64,000 bases of DNA from Duganella dendranthematis (lineage in GTDB: Bacteria; Pseudomonadota; Gammaproteobacteria; Burkholderiales; Burkholderiaceae_D): NCBI RefSeq assembly GCF_012849375.1, contig NZ_CP051684.1, positions 5,580,001 through 5,644,000 of the forward strand. Direction: 5' to 3'. Position 1 is the first letter of the stretch. Each line of letters begins with the position of its first letter. The notes beneath the pieces were generated by a model, which saw only the letters and a program-made list of their open reading frames with translations, ran no database searches and was not told the DNA's origin. Both the position numbers and the translations under genes were made by a program. Of the stretch, positions 52,401 to 62,675 are shown one piece after another.

Positions 52401-52648
52401 TGAAGAAATTCGCGCCGTACCAAAACGAGTCGGACGTACTGAACATCGGCGGCCTGTGCATCGAGAATCGCCTGGACCGCATCTCGATCCACGGCGATAT
52501 CGACCTGACCGCCGACCAGGTTGGCCTGGCCGACGCTCGGGCGTTGCACCAACTGCTGGCCGATGTGGTCGACCGGCTTGAGGCGCAGCAATTGCCGGAC
52601 AAAATGCCGCCGCCGGTCACGACCATTGTCGCCAATCCCTTCGAATAA
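52400..52648 (+). CDS. Small conserved-looking protein of unknown function
   Basis: The protein has 82 residues, no signal peptide and no membrane segment. 'LNIGGLCIENRLDRISIHGDIDLTADQ' and 'LHQLLADVVDRLE' suggest a small alpha/beta fold. It begins in the last base of the nuclease stop (TAATG), so it is translated with it. It is probably a cytoplasmic accessory protein; I see no toxin-immunity features. Confidence 0.7.
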   Translation: MKKFAPYQNESDVLNIGGLCIENRLDRISIHGDIDLTADQVGLADARALHQLLADVVDRLEAQQLPDKMPPPVTTIVANPFE

Positions 52649-52692
52649 GGTATTATTCTCTCAAGCAACGTTTAACTGCATGAGAAAATGTA

Positions 52693-54405
52693 ATGAGCCT
52701 GACAACGGGAAATAATTCGATCGATTCGCTGGTCTACAACAGCTGGAACGCCAAGTCGGGTCAGGCGGTGTCCTTGAACTACAGCTTCCTGACCAGCGTG
52801 CCGGATGACGCCACGATCGAAGACGCCAACGGCTTCGCAGCGATGGATGCGGTGCAGCAGCAGGGTGTGCGCAAGGCGCTGGCGACCTGGGCCGCAGTGG
52901 CCAACATCACCTTCAACGAGGTGCCGGCCGGCGGCGATATCCTGATCGGCACCAATGACCAGGGGCAGGACAGCAGCGGGTATGCGTATCTCCCGGAGGG
53001 ACGCAGCTATTCCGTTTCGCTGTACACGAATACCCAGGATCGCTATAACTACAGCTTTGCCGACGGCGATTTCGGCATGTCGGTGCTGATCCATGAGATT
53101 GGCCACACGCTGGGCCTCAAGCATCCGGGCAACTACAATTCGACCGGCGGCGATATCGACGGCCCGTTCCTGCCGGCTGCGACCGACAATATCGATTATT
53201 CGCAGATGTCCTACAACGTCGGCTCTGGCTTCAAGCTGAACGGCAATTACGGCATCACGCCGATGCTGTATGACATTCAGGCCATGCAGTATCTGTATGG
53301 CGCCAATCTGAGCTACCACACCGGCGCCGATACCTACAACTTCAGCAAGGACGCCGCGCTGCAATGCATCTGGGATGCGGGCGGCACCGACACGCTGGAC
53401 TTTTCCGCCTGCCGCGACGCCACGGTGATTAACCTGAACGCCGGCACCTTCAGTTCCACGGCGACGGGCTATAACAATATTTCCATCGCTTACAACGTGA
53501 CGATCGAGCGGGCGATTGCCGGCAGTGGCGGCTCGACCATTTACGGCAATGCGGCCGGCAATGTGATCAGTGGCGGCGTCGGGAATGACGTGATTTACCA
53601 AGGCGCGGGCAACGACCAGATCAGCGGTAACGGCGGCAGCGATACGGTGGTGTTCAGCAAGACGCTGGCCTCCTACGCATTGAGCGGCAACCTGTCGACG
53701 CTGGGCGTGGGCGGCGATGGCGCCGATACGCTGACGGGCATCGCCCGGCTGCAATTCAGCGATATCACGGTGCAGCTGTCGAATTACGGGGCGCTGTTGA
53801 CCGGCACTTACGGCGACGATGTGCTGACGGCAGGCACCGGCCGCCAGCTGATCGCCACCGGCAGCGGGTTGGATACGGTGCGTTTCAGCGACAGTGTGTC
53901 GCATTACGCGCTGGCGGCTACCGGTTCGGCCATGACGGTGACGGATCTGAGCGGCGGCGGCGCCGACCTGCTGACCGGCGTCGAGCGGCTGACGTTCGCG
54001 GACGGCGCCCTGGCGCTGGACACCACCGGCGCCGCCGGCCGCATTTACCGTCTGTATGTGGCCGCCCTCAACCGCGCGCCGGACAAGGACGGCATGGGCG
54101 ACTGGCTGTATCAGCTGGACCATGGCCGCGACTTGGATTCGATTGCCGCCGGCTTTGTCTACAGCGATGAGTTCATGCGCATCTACGGCGCCAATTCCTC
54201 CGACACCACTTTTGTCACGCTGCTGTACAACAACGTGCTGCACCGCGCGCCGGATGCTGATGGTTTCAAGCACTGGACCGATATGCTGGCCAATCACGTC
54301 TCGCGGGCGTCAGTGCTGACCGGCTTTTCGGAGTCGCCGGAGGGCACGGCGTTGATCGGCCAGCATATCCCGCTGGGGATTGCCTATACTTTGCACACGG
54401 GCTAA
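52693..54405 (+). CDS. Serralysin-like RTX metalloprotease with DUF4214 domain
   Basis: The protein has 570 residues. The zinc motif is 'HEIGHTLGLKHPG' (His134, Glu135, His138, His144) with a Met-turn in 'SQMSYN', as in peptidase M10B. A region of RTX-like repeats follows ('GGVGNDVIYQGAGNDQISGNG', in part degenerate), and the C-terminal 110 residues are a DUF4214 domain ('LYVAALNRAPDKDGMGDWLY'). There is no signal peptide, so secretion should be by a type I system, but no such genes are in the window. It is 44 bases after the small gene. Confidence 0.88.
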   Translation: MSLTTGNNSIDSLVYNSWNAKSGQAVSLNYSFLTSVPDDATIEDANGFAAMDAVQQQGVRKALATWAAVANITFNEVPAGGDILIGTNDQGQDSSGYAYLPEGRSYSVSLYTNTQDRYNYSFADGDFGMSVLIHEIGHTLGLKHPGNYNSTGGDIDGPFLPAATDNIDYSQMSYNVGSGFKLNGNYGITPMLYDIQAMQYLYGANLSYHTGADTYNFSKDAALQCIWDAGGTDTLDFSACRDATVINLNAGTFSSTATGYNNISIAYNVTIERAIAGSGGSTIYGNAAGNVISGGVGNDVIYQGAGNDQISGNGGSDTVVFSKTLASYALSGNLSTLGVGGDGADTLTGIARLQFSDITVQLSNYGALLTGTYGDDVLTAGTGRQLIATGSGLDTVRFSDSVSHYALAATGSAMTVTDLSGGGADLLTGVERLTFADGALALDTTGAAGRIYRLYVAALNRAPDKDGMGDWLYQLDHGRDLDSIAAGFVYSDEFMRIYGANSSDTTFVTLLYNNVLHRAPDADGFKHWTDMLANHVSRASVLTGFSESPEGTALIGQHIPLGIAYTLHTG

Positions 54406-55391
54406 TCCGCACCCGGCAGGCTGATGCGGTTGCGGCCCATGTGCTTGGCGCGGTACAGCGCCGAGTCGGCGGTGGCCACCAGTTGGCTGGGATCGGTTTC
54501 CACCGAGGCCAGCGCCGTCGCCGCGCCGATGCTTACCGTTACCACATGCTGCTGGCTGCCCAGGTTGGGCAGCCGTAGCTGTTCGACCCGGCAACGGATG
54601 CGTTCGGCCACGATGGCTGCGCCTTTCAGCGACTGGTTGGGCAGGATCACTGCGAACTCCTCGCCGCCGTAGCGCGCCACCAGGTCGTTGGCGCGCATCT
54701 CGCTCGAGACCGCGCTGGCGATGCGTTGCAGGCATTCGTCGCCGCCCAGGTGGCCGTAGGCGTCGTTGTACTGCTTGAAGTTGTCGACATCCACCATCAG
54801 CAGCGACAGCGGCTGCTGGTTGCGCAGCGCGCGCTGCCACTCGGCGCTCAGGGTATCGTCGAAGCAGCGGCGGTTGGCCAGGCCGGTCAGACCGTCGCGG
54901 GTGGCCAACTGTTCTAAAGCCACCTGCGCGCGCTTTTCGTCGGTGACGTCGCGCAGCGTTTCCACCACCGCCACCAGCTTGCCGTCGGCGTCGACGATCG
55001 GGCTGGCATCGGCCGCCAGGTAGCGGCGGCGGCCGATGCGCGGCATGTCGCACCAGTTTTCCGCGCACAGATTGTTATCGGTATCATTACAGCGCGCGTG
55101 CTGGCGGTAGAGCCGATGCAGCTCGGCGCTACGACCCTGGATCACCAGGTCGGCCAGCGTCGGCCGCTGTTCGCCGTAAAAGCTGCGCCAGTGGTCCGAG
55201 GTGCCCAGCACTTCCCATGCCGCCACGCCGGTCAGCCGCTCGCAGGCGCGGTTCCAGATGATGACCTTGCCGTTGATGTCGATCACGAAGGTCGGGATCA
55301 CCAGCAGTTCCATCAGCTTGAGCGCAAAACCGTGTTGCTGGTCGGCCTGTGAGAACTCCATCACGTGCTGGATTTTTTGTGTTCCGGTCAT
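54402..55391 (-). CDS. PAS-GGDEF diguanylate cyclase
   Basis: The protein has 329 residues: a PAS domain (about 25-150, 'IPTFVIDINGKVIIWNRACE') and a GGDEF domain with an intact 'ARYGGEEF' site. The inhibitory RxxD motif 'RAND' lies five residues before it. There is no membrane helix, so it is cytoplasmic. The PAS domain may bind a small ligand or haem. It lies 18 bases downstream of a NarX-type kinase on the same strand; its stop overlaps the convergent protease stop by four bases. Confidence 0.9.
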   Translation of the reverse strand: MTGTQKIQHVMEFSQADQQHGFALKLMELLVIPTFVIDINGKVIIWNRACERLTGVAAWEVLGTSDHWRSFYGEQRPTLADLVIQGRSAELHRLYRQHARCNDTDNNLCAENWCDMPRIGRRRYLAADASPIVDADGKLVAVVETLRDVTDEKRAQVALEQLATRDGLTGLANRRCFDDTLSAEWQRALRNQQPLSLLMVDVDNFKQYNDAYGHLGGDECLQRIASAVSSEMRANDLVARYGGEEFAVILPNQSLKGAAIVAERIRCRVEQLRLPNLGSQQHVVTVSIGAATALASVETDPSQLVATADSALYRAKHMGRNRISLPGAD

Positions 55392-55409
55392 GGCGCGCCT
55401 TGGTTGTTT

Positions 55410-56189
55410 TTATGGAAGAGGGAAGGACATGGTCAACGCCGTGCCGGCGCCGGGTTCGCTGGCGATGTCGAAGCGGCCGCCGGCTTCGGCCACGCGCTGG
55501 GCGATGCCGCGCAGGCCGTGGCTGCGCCGTCCGGCGCCGAGGACAGCCCTGGGCTGCGGCAGGCCGACGCCGTTGTCGCGCACGATCAAGCTCAGGCTGT
55601 GCTCCTGGCGGCGCAGGCGGACGCACACTTCGGACGCCTGGGCATGGCGCACGATGTTGCTCAGCGATTCTTGCAGCACGCGGTAGACGATGTTGTCCAT
55701 GCCGTGACCCGGGCGGCCGGCAAAGGCGTCCGGCGCGGCGTCCAGCCGGCAGCGGATGCCGCTCAGGCGGGCGAACTGGTCGATCTGCTGCTGCACCGCG
55801 CCTTCCAGGCCGGATGCCAGCGCTTCGGCCGGCAAGTCGTCGACAATCGCGCGCATGGACCGCGTGGCTTGCTGGACGCGCTGGGCCAGCCGGTCCAGCG
55901 GCGCTTGCAATGCTGGATACTGGCGTGCCAGCGCGGCGGTGTCCATGCCGAGCGCCAGCAGTTGCTGGCCGAGATCATCATGCAGGTCGCGGGCGATGCG
56001 GCGGCGTTCGGCGTCGCGCAGTGATTGCTGGCTGGCGCCCAGCCGCGCCACCTGACGGCGCGCTTCCTTCAGCGCCCGCAGGGTGTGGACGCGCTGTCGC
56101 CACCACAGCCACAAGCAGGCGGCGCAAGTCAGCACGCAGATGCTGGCGCAAATGACGTCGATTTCCAGCAGTGGCGGCGCATGTCTCAT
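55410..56189 (-). CDS. NarX-type (HisKA_3) sensor histidine kinase
   Basis: The protein has 259 residues: one N-terminal membrane helix (about 10-30), a coil, a HisKA_3 dimerisation helix with 'RDLHDDLGQQL' (phospho-histidine 70) and a C-terminal ATPase domain ('DNGVGLP', 'SHGLRGIAQRV'). Kinases of this type normally pair with NarL/FixJ regulators, but none is encoded here; the next gene is a diguanylate cyclase instead. It has almost no periplasmic part, so the signal is probably in or near the membrane. Confidence 0.87.
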   Translation of the reverse strand: MRHAPPLLEIDVICASICVLTCAACLWLWWRQRVHTLRALKEARRQVARLGASQQSLRDAERRRIARDLHDDLGQQLLALGMDTAALARQYPALQAPLDRLAQRVQQATRSMRAIVDDLPAEALASGLEGAVQQQIDQFARLSGIRCRLDAAPDAFAGRPGHGMDNIVYRVLQESLSNIVRHAQASEVCVRLRRQEHSLSLIVRDNGVGLPQPRAVLGAGRRSHGLRGIAQRVAEAGGRFDIASEPGAGTALTMSFPLP

Positions 56190-56299
56190 GGTGTATCTTC
56201 CCAGAGTGGACCCACCTATGACCTTAGCCGCCTCGCCGCCGGGAAGGTTTGTGAAATGTCAATATCTGAGCATGCTTTCCGGAAATCTGTGGCGTGGGA

Positions 56300-56305
56300 T
56301 ATAAT
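56300..56305 (+). promoter_or_regulatory. queE: Putative -10 box of the queE promoter
   Basis: A perfect TATAAT at 56300-56305 with a poor -35 upstream. The leader to the GTG start at 56332 would be about 20 bases, too short for a preQ1 riboswitch. Confidence 0.4.
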
Positions 56306-56331
56306 TGAGGGTTGTCCTATCAGGAATTATC

Positions 56332-56967
56332 GTGACTTACAGCATCAAAGAGATTTTCTACACGTTGCAAGGTGAGGGCGCCCACGCCGGCCGCCCGGCG
56401 GTGTTCTGCCGCTTCTCCGGCTGCAACCTGTGGACCGGCCGCGAAAGCGACCGCGCCAGCGCCATTTGCCAGTTCTGCGATACCGACTTTGTCGGCACCG
56501 ACGGCGAAGGCGGCGGCAAGTTCAAATCGCCTGAGGAACTGGCCGCGACCATCAATGCGCTGTGGCCGGAAACTTATATTGCCAGCAAGTACGTGGTGTT
56601 CACCGGCGGCGAACCGCTGCTGCAACTGGATACGCCGCTGATCGACGCCATGCACGCGGTTGGCTTTACCATCGCGATTGAAACCAACGGCACGCTGCCG
56701 GTGCCGGACGGCGTCGACTGGATCTGCGTCAGCCCGAAAATGGGCTCGGAACTGGTGGTCAAAAAAGGCAGCGAAATCAAGGTCGTGATCCCGCAGACCA
56801 ACCAGGATTTGTCGGTCTACGAACAACTGGACTTCGAGAATTTCTTCGTGCAGGCCATGGATGGCCCGCTGGCCGAGTTCAATACCAGGCTGGCGATCGA
56901 AACCTGCAAGCGCAACCCGAAGTGGAAACTGAGCTTGCAAACCCATAAACTTTTACAGATACCCTAA
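56332..56967 (+). CDS. queE: 7-carboxy-7-deazaguanine synthase
   Basis: The protein has 211 residues from a GTG start preceded by AGGA at six bases. QueE is a radical-SAM enzyme that turns 6-carboxytetrahydropterin into 7-carboxy-7-deazaguanine in queuosine synthesis. The cluster cysteines are 31, 46 and 49, the CX14CX2C loop known from the Burkholderia enzyme in place of CX3CX2C. 'FTGGEPLLQ' and 'AIETNGT' are the SAM-binding motifs. It is followed by queD three bases later. Confidence 0.93.
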   Translation: MTYSIKEIFYTLQGEGAHAGRPAVFCRFSGCNLWTGRESDRASAICQFCDTDFVGTDGEGGGKFKSPEELAATINALWPETYIASKYVVFTGGEPLLQLDTPLIDAMHAVGFTIAIETNGTLPVPDGVDWICVSPKMGSELVVKKGSEIKVVIPQTNQDLSVYEQLDFENFFVQAMDGPLAEFNTRLAIETCKRNPKWKLSLQTHKLLQIP

Positions 56968-56970
56968 TCA

Positions 56971-57895
<925 letters not shown>

Positions 57896-57910
57896 AAATG
57901 GTATGCTGAA

Positions 57911-57929
57911 TCCCAGGTGTTATCTGGGA
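57911..57929 (+). promoter_or_regulatory. Small hairpin over the hydrolase ribosome site
   Basis: TCCCAG (57911-57916) pairs with CTGGGA (57924-57929) around a seven-base loop. The 3' arm contains most of the GGGAGA ribosome site of the TTG start at 57937, so the fold could dampen translation. Confidence 0.35.
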
Positions 57930-57936
57930 GATAGTC

Positions 57937-58878
57937 TTGGCTACCGCACAAGTAAATGGCATCACGATTGCCTACGAAACCAGCGGCAGTCCGCTCAATC
58001 CGCCGGTGCTGCTAATCATGGGGCTGGGCATGCAGCTGATTGCCTGGCCGCAGGATCTGGTCGACGGCCTGGTGGAGCAGGGCTATTACGTGATCCGCTT
58101 CGACAACCGCGACATCGGCCTGTCCACCAAATTCCCTCAGCATAAAAAGCCCAACCTGGTGTGGGTGTATGTGAAATCCCTGTTCGGCCTGAAGCAGACC
58201 GGCGGCTATACGCTGCACGACATGGCGGACGATGCCGCCGGTCTGCTTGATGCGCTGGGCATCGCGCAGGCGCACGTGGTCGGCGTTTCCATGGGCGGTA
58301 TGATCGCCCAGATCTTCGCGTCGCGTTTTAGCGCGCGCACGCTCAGCCTCACTTCCATCATGTCCAGCAGCGGCAAGCGCGGCTTGCCCGGTCCGACGGC
58401 GGCGGCGCGCAACGCCATGATGCGTTCGGCCGATCCTGCGGACCGCAAGGCGGTGGTGGACCGGGTGGTTAACGTCTACCGGGTGATCGGCAGTCCATCT
58501 TTTCCCACGCCCGAGCGGGTGATGCGCGCCAATATCGAACGTGCGATCGATCGCGGCGCCAATCCGGACGGCGTGGCGCGGCAGCTGGTGGCGATTGTCG
58601 GATCGGGCGACCGCACGCCGCTGCTGCGCAAGATACGCTGTCCTTCGCTGGTCATTCATGGCGCGGCCGACCCGCTGGTGCCGGTGGCGTGCGGCATCGA
58701 TACCGCGCGGGCCATACCTGGCGCGCGGCTGGAGGTTATCGAAGGCATGGGGCACGATCTGCCGGCGCAACTGATCGAGCGCCTACTGGCCTTGCTCGAC
58801 CATCATCTGCGGGGTAATATGGCGCCGGAACTTCCTCCGCTGACGCCGCATCGTGCCGGCAGCGGCACCCATCACTGA
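57937..58878 (+). CDS. Alpha/beta hydrolase
   Basis: The protein has 313 residues from a TTG start with GGGAGA seven bases upstream. The nucleophile elbow is 'GVSMGGMIAQ', the acid is in 'HGAADPLVPV' and the histidine in 'GMGHDLP'. 'GLGMQLIAWP' near residue 28 holds the oxyanion-hole region. The close relatives by style are generic esterase or epoxide-hydrolase-like enzymes; substrate unknown. It overlaps the possible GTG start of the LD-carboxypeptidase gene. Confidence 0.88.
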   Translation: MATAQVNGITIAYETSGSPLNPPVLLIMGLGMQLIAWPQDLVDGLVEQGYYVIRFDNRDIGLSTKFPQHKKPNLVWVYVKSLFGLKQTGGYTLHDMADDAAGLLDALGIAQAHVVGVSMGGMIAQIFASRFSARTLSLTSIMSSSGKRGLPGPTAAARNAMMRSADPADRKAVVDRVVNVYRVIGSPSFPTPERVMRANIERAIDRGANPDGVARQLVAIVGSGDRTPLLRKIRCPSLVIHGAADPLVPVACGIDTARAIPGARLEVIEGMGHDLPAQLIERLLALLDHHLRGNMAPELPPLTPHRAGSGTHH

Positions 58879-58888
58879 CAGAGACATT

Positions 58889-59809
58889 TTGAGTACATCC
58901 AAAATCGGTATCGCGATTGCCGCACCGAGCGGCCGTCCGCCGGACAATGACGCTTTGCAGCGCGGCGTGCAGTGTCTGGAACAGCAGGGCTTCCTGGTCC
59001 ATAACTACTACGACGACGACAAGAAATTCCAGCGTTTCGGCGGCACCGAGTCGTGGCGCCTGGCGCAACTGAACGCCGCCGCCGCTGATCCGGCGGTGCA
59101 GATCGTGATGGCGGTGCGCGGCTCGTACGGCATGTCGCGCCTGTTGCCGATGATCGACTTTGGCAAGATGGCCGACAGCGGCAAGCTGTTTGTCGGCTAC
59201 AGCGACTTCACCGCCTTCCAGATGCCGCTATTCAAGCAGACCGGCCGCACCAGCTTAGGCGGCCCGATGATGTGCGACGATTTCACACGCGACGAGCCGG
59301 TCGCCTACACCATCAAGCAGTTCTGGGACTGCGTGCGCGGGCCGGTGCATACCGTACGGGGCGCCGTCGCCGATGGCGGCGCGGATAATCCGGTGGTGGA
59401 TCTCAGCGGCAAGCTATGGGGCGGCAACCTGGCGATGATGGTCAGCCTGCTCGGCACCCCGTATTTCCAGGCGCTGGACGGTGGGATTTGCTTCATCGAG
59501 GACATCAGCGAACATCCATACCGGGTGGAACGCATGGTGCTGCAACTGTTCTACGCCGGCGCGCTGGACGGACAACAGGCGCTGGTGCTAGGCGATTTCT
59601 CGGGTTACAAGTTAAACGCGATGGACAACGGCTACGACTTCGAGGCCATGCTGGCCTACCTTCGGGCCACGCTGCCGATCCCAGTCCTGACCGGGCTGCC
59701 ATTCGGCCACATCAAGGAACGCGCCACGCTGCCGTACGGCGGCAAGGCACACCTGACTTCGACCACGCGCAGCCTGGAACTGGCGATCAGCGATTATTTG
59801 ACCTTGTAG
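58889..59809 (+). CDS. ldcA: LD-carboxypeptidase (muramoyltetrapeptide carboxypeptidase)
   Basis: The protein has 306 residues and belongs to peptidase S66, which removes the terminal D-alanine from recycled murein tetrapeptides in the cytoplasm. The catalytic serine is in 'RGSYGMSRLL', the glutamate region in 'GKLWGGNLAMM' and the histidine in 'GLPFGHIKERAT'. The start is a TTG at 58889 or a GTG at 58853 that would add 12 residues and overlap the preceding gene. No other peptidoglycan recycling gene is nearby. Confidence 0.88.
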   Translation: MSTSKIGIAIAAPSGRPPDNDALQRGVQCLEQQGFLVHNYYDDDKKFQRFGGTESWRLAQLNAAAADPAVQIVMAVRGSYGMSRLLPMIDFGKMADSGKLFVGYSDFTAFQMPLFKQTGRTSLGGPMMCDDFTRDEPVAYTIKQFWDCVRGPVHTVRGAVADGGADNPVVDLSGKLWGGNLAMMVSLLGTPYFQALDGGICFIEDISEHPYRVERMVLQLFYAGALDGQQALVLGDFSGYKLNAMDNGYDFEAMLAYLRATLPIPVLTGLPFGHIKERATLPYGGKAHLTSTTRSLELAISDYLTL

Positions 59810-59864
59810 AATCGCGTAAGTGCTTGTTTTATATGGGGTAACACGTGATCCATCTTGGTTGCTG

Positions 59865-59870
59865 TATAAT
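59865..59870 (+). promoter_or_regulatory. ybiT: Putative -10 box of the ABC-F gene promoter
   Basis: A perfect TATAAT at 59865-59870 within a 104-base gap; the -35 region is poor. Transcription near 59877 would give a leader of about 37 bases before the ATG at 59914. Confidence 0.4.
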
Positions 59871-59913
59871 TTCGTCTTTCCGCTCTACCTAATCTGCAAG
59901 GTCCAAATCCACA

Positions 59914-61515
59914 ATGCTCTCTACAGCAAACATCACGATGCAATTCGGCGCCAAGCCGCTGTTTGAAAACATCTCCGTCAAGTTCGGCGATGGCAACCGT
60001 TATGGCCTGATCGGCGCCAACGGCTGCGGCAAGTCCACGTTCATGAAAATCCTCGGTGGCGATCTGGAACCGTCGGGCGGCAACGTGATGCTGGATCTGA
60101 ACGAGCGCCTCGGTAAGCTGCGTCAGGACCAGTTTGCATTCGAAGACATGCGCGTGCTGGACGTGGTGATGATGGGCCACACCGAAATGTGGGCCGCGAT
60201 TTCCGAACGCGATGCGATCTACGCCAACCCGGACGCCACCGACGACGACTACATGAAAGCCGCCGAACTGGAAGGCAAAGTGTCAGAGTACGACGGCTAC
60301 ACCGCCGAATCGCGCGCCGGCGAACTGCTGCTGGGCGTCGGCATCAGCATCGATCAGCACCAGGGCCTGATGAGCGCCGTGTCGCCAGGCTGGAAGCTGC
60401 GCGTGCTGCTGGCACAGGCGCTGTTCTCCAACCCGGACATCCTGCTGCTCGACGAACCAACCAATAACCTGGACATCAACACCATCCGCTGGCTGGAAGA
60501 TGTGCTCAACGAGCGCAACTCCACCATGATCATCATTTCCCACGATCGCCACTTCCTGAACCAGGTGTGCACCCACGTCGCGGACATGGATTACGGCACG
60601 CTGAAGATCTACCCAGGCAACTACGACGACTACATGCTGGCGTCGACCCAAGCGCGCAACCAGCAGCTGGCCAACAACGCCAAGGCGAAAGAGAAAGTCG
60701 CCGAGCTGCAGGACTTCGTGCGCCGCTTCTCGGCCAACAAGTCCAAGGCCCGCCAGGCAACCTCGCGCGCCAAGATGATTGACAAGATCAAGGTGGAAGA
60801 CATCAAGCCGTCGTCGCGCGCCTATCCGTTCGTGCGCTTCGAAGGCGAGAAGAAGCTGCACCGTCTGGCCGTGGAAACCGACAGCATCAGCAAAAAATAC
60901 GACCGCACGTTGTTCAACAACTTCAGCATCATGGTTGAAGCGGGCGAACGCATCGCGATCATCGGCGCCAACGGCGCCGGTAAAACCACGCTGCTGCGTT
61001 GCATCGGCGGTGACGACATCGCCGGCCTGCACGCCGATCACGGCATGGTCAAGTGGGCGGAAAACGCCAACGTCGGCTACATGCCGCAAGATCCGACCGA
61101 GGACTTCGCGACCGACATTTCGCTGACCGACTGGATGGGCAAATGGACCAAGGAAGGCGACGACGACCAGGCCGTGCGCTCGATCCTGGGCCGCCTGCTG
61201 TTCGGCGGCGACGAGGTGAAGAAGTCGGTGCGGGTGCTGTCCGGTGGTGAAAAAGGCCGCATGATGTACGGTAAGCTGATGCTGGGCCGTCACAACGTGC
61301 TGCTGCTGGATGAGCCGACCAACCACATGGACATGGAATCGATCGAGTCGCTGAACATCGCGCTGGACAAATACGCCGGCACGCTGATCTTCGTCTCGCA
61401 CGACCGTGAGTTCGTGTCGTCGCTGGCGACCCGCATCATCGAAATCAAAGAAAACGAAGTGGTCGACTTCCGTGGCGGCTACGAAGAATATCTGACCAGC
61501 CAAGGTATCGACTAA
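59914..61515 (+). CDS. ybiT: ABC-F family ATPase, YbiT type
   Basis: The protein has 533 residues with two ABC ATPase domains and no membrane part. Walker A motifs are 'GANGCGKST' and 'GANGAGKTT'; Walker B with 'LLLDEPTN' occurs twice. The first signature is the unusual '[14 protein letters not shown]', as in E. coli YbiT, the second 'LSGGEKGRM'. ABC-F proteins act on the ribosome; YbiT is thought to relieve stalls in acidic or proline-rich nascent chains. It is followed by nadA after six bases, which may share its transcript. Confidence 0.93.
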   Translation: MLSTANITMQFGAKPLFENISVKFGDGNRYGLIGANGCGKSTFMKILGGDLEPSGGNVMLDLNERLGKLRQDQFAFEDMRVLDVVMMGHTEMWAAISERDAIYANPDATDDDYMKAAELEGKVSEYDGYTAESRAGELLLGVGISIDQHQGLMSAVSPGWKLRVLLAQALFSNPDILLLDEPTNNLDINTIRWLEDVLNERNSTMIIISHDRHFLNQVCTHVADMDYGTLKIYPGNYDDYMLASTQARNQQLANNAKAKEKVAELQDFVRRFSANKSKARQATSRAKMIDKIKVEDIKPSSRAYPFVRFEGEKKLHRLAVETDSISKKYDRTLFNNFSIMVEAGERIAIIGANGAGKTTLLRCIGGDDIAGLHADHGMVKWAENANVGYMPQDPTEDFATDISLTDWMGKWTKEGDDDQAVRSILGRLLFGGDEVKKSVRVLSGGEKGRMMYGKLMLGRHNVLLLDEPTNHMDMESIESLNIALDKYAGTLIFVSHDREFVSSLATRIIEIKENEVVDFRGGYEEYLTSQGID

Positions 61516-61520
61516 CCATC

Positions 61521-62675
61521 ATGCAAGCCATCGAGATCAAACCCGTCGAGTACGAGCATCCACAAGACGGCGCCAGCTGCGTAGCCCATGCGTGGGCGCG
61601 CACGCCAGCGACTCCCAGCGCCGAACAGCGCGTGGAGCTCAAAGAACGCATCAAGCGCCTGTTGAAGGAAAAGCAGGCAGTGCTGGTGTCGCACTATTAT
61701 GTGGACGCCGACTTGCAGGATCTGGCCGAGGAAACCGGCGGCTGCGTCTCCGATTCGCTGGAGATGGCGCGCTTTGGCCGCGATCATCCGGCCAAGACGC
61801 TGGTGGTGGCGGGCGTGCGCTTCATGGGCGAAACGGCCAAGATCCTCAGCCCGGAAAAGCGCATCCTGATGCCGGACCTGGACGCGACCTGTTCGCTGGA
61901 CCTGGGCTGCCCGGCCGACGAATTTGCCGCCTACTGCGATGCCCATCCGGACCGCACGGTGGTGGTGTATGCCAACACCAGCGCCGCCGTCAAGGCGCGC
62001 GCCGACTGGATGGTGACGTCGTCGATTGGGCTGGATATCGTCAAGCACCTGCACGAGCAGGGCAAGAAGATCCTGTGGGCGCCGGACAAGCATCTGGGTT
62101 CCTACATCCAGAAGCAGACCGGCGCCGACATGCTGCTGTGGCAGGGCTCCTGCCTGGTGCACGATGAATTCAAGGGCGTGGAACTGGAACTGCTGAAGGC
62201 TCAGTACCCGCAGGCGAAGATCCTGGTGCACCCGGAGTCGCCGGCCAATGTGGTGGCGCTGGCCGATGTCGTCGGCTCGACCACGCAGATCATCAACGCT
62301 GCGGTGGAATCGGACGCCGATACCTTTATCGTCGCCACCGACAACGGCATCCTGCACAAAATGCGCGCCGCTGCACCGGGCAAGCGTTTCATTGAAGCGC
62401 CGACCGCCGGCAACAGCGCCACCTGCAAGAGCTGCGCGCACTGCCCGTGGATGGCGATGAACGGCCTGCAAAACCTGGCCGACGTGCTGGAAAAGATGGA
62501 CGATCCGGTAGCCAGCGCCGCCCACGAAATCTTCGTCGATGCGGAAATCGGCAAGCAGGCGGTGACCTCGATCACGCGCATGCTGGACTTCGCTGCGGCC
62601 AAGAAGGCCAAGGTGCAGCCAGGTCCGGATCTGGCGCAAGAAGCAAAACTGTTTTCGGGAATCGGCCCTGCATGA
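61521..62675 (+). CDS. nadA: Quinolinate synthase
   Basis: The protein has 384 residues. NadA joins iminoaspartate and dihydroxyacetone phosphate to quinolinate for NAD synthesis. The iron-sulphur cysteines appear in 'GGCVSDS', 'LGCPADE' and '[10 protein letters not shown]'; '[14 protein letters not shown]' near the start is the substrate-binding region. The stop overlaps the nadC start (ATGA). nadB, which supplies iminoaspartate, is absent from the window. Confidence 0.95.
   Translation: MQAIEIKPVEYEHPQDGASCVAHAWARTPATPSAEQRVELKERIKRLLKEKQAVLVSHYYVDADLQDLAEETGGCVSDSLEMARFGRDHPAKTLVVAGVRFMGETAKILSPEKRILMPDLDATCSLDLGCPADEFAAYCDAHPDRTVVVYANTSAAVKARADWMVTSSIGLDIVKHLHEQGKKILWAPDKHLGSYIQKQTGADMLLWQGSCLVHDEFKGVELELLKAQYPQAKILVHPESPANVVALADVVGSTTQIINAAVESDADTFIVATDNGILHKMRAAAPGKRFIEAPTAGNSATCKSCAHCPWMAMNGLQNLADVLEKMDDPVASAAHEIFVDAEIGKQAVTSITRMLDFAAAKKAKVQPGPDLAQEAKLFSGIGPA

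Noticed and set aside
52400..52648. Immunity or antitoxin protein for the adjacent nuclease
   Set aside because: The nuclease has a Sec signal and is a general secreted enzyme that usually needs no partner; the small protein shows no acidic inhibitor pattern, so the idea stays unsupported.
53520..53640. Tandem DNA repeat in the protease gene
   Set aside because: The glycine-aspartate repetition is at the protein level (RTX motif); the bases vary too much for a DNA repeat.
52672..54297. 541-codon frame opposite the metalloprotease
   Set aside because: It arises from the glycine and aspartate rich RTX repeats read backwards; there is no ribosome site or family.
56305..56331. preQ1 riboswitch before queE
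   Set aside because: The leader between the TATAAT box and the GTG start is only about 20 to 26 bases, too short for a riboswitch.
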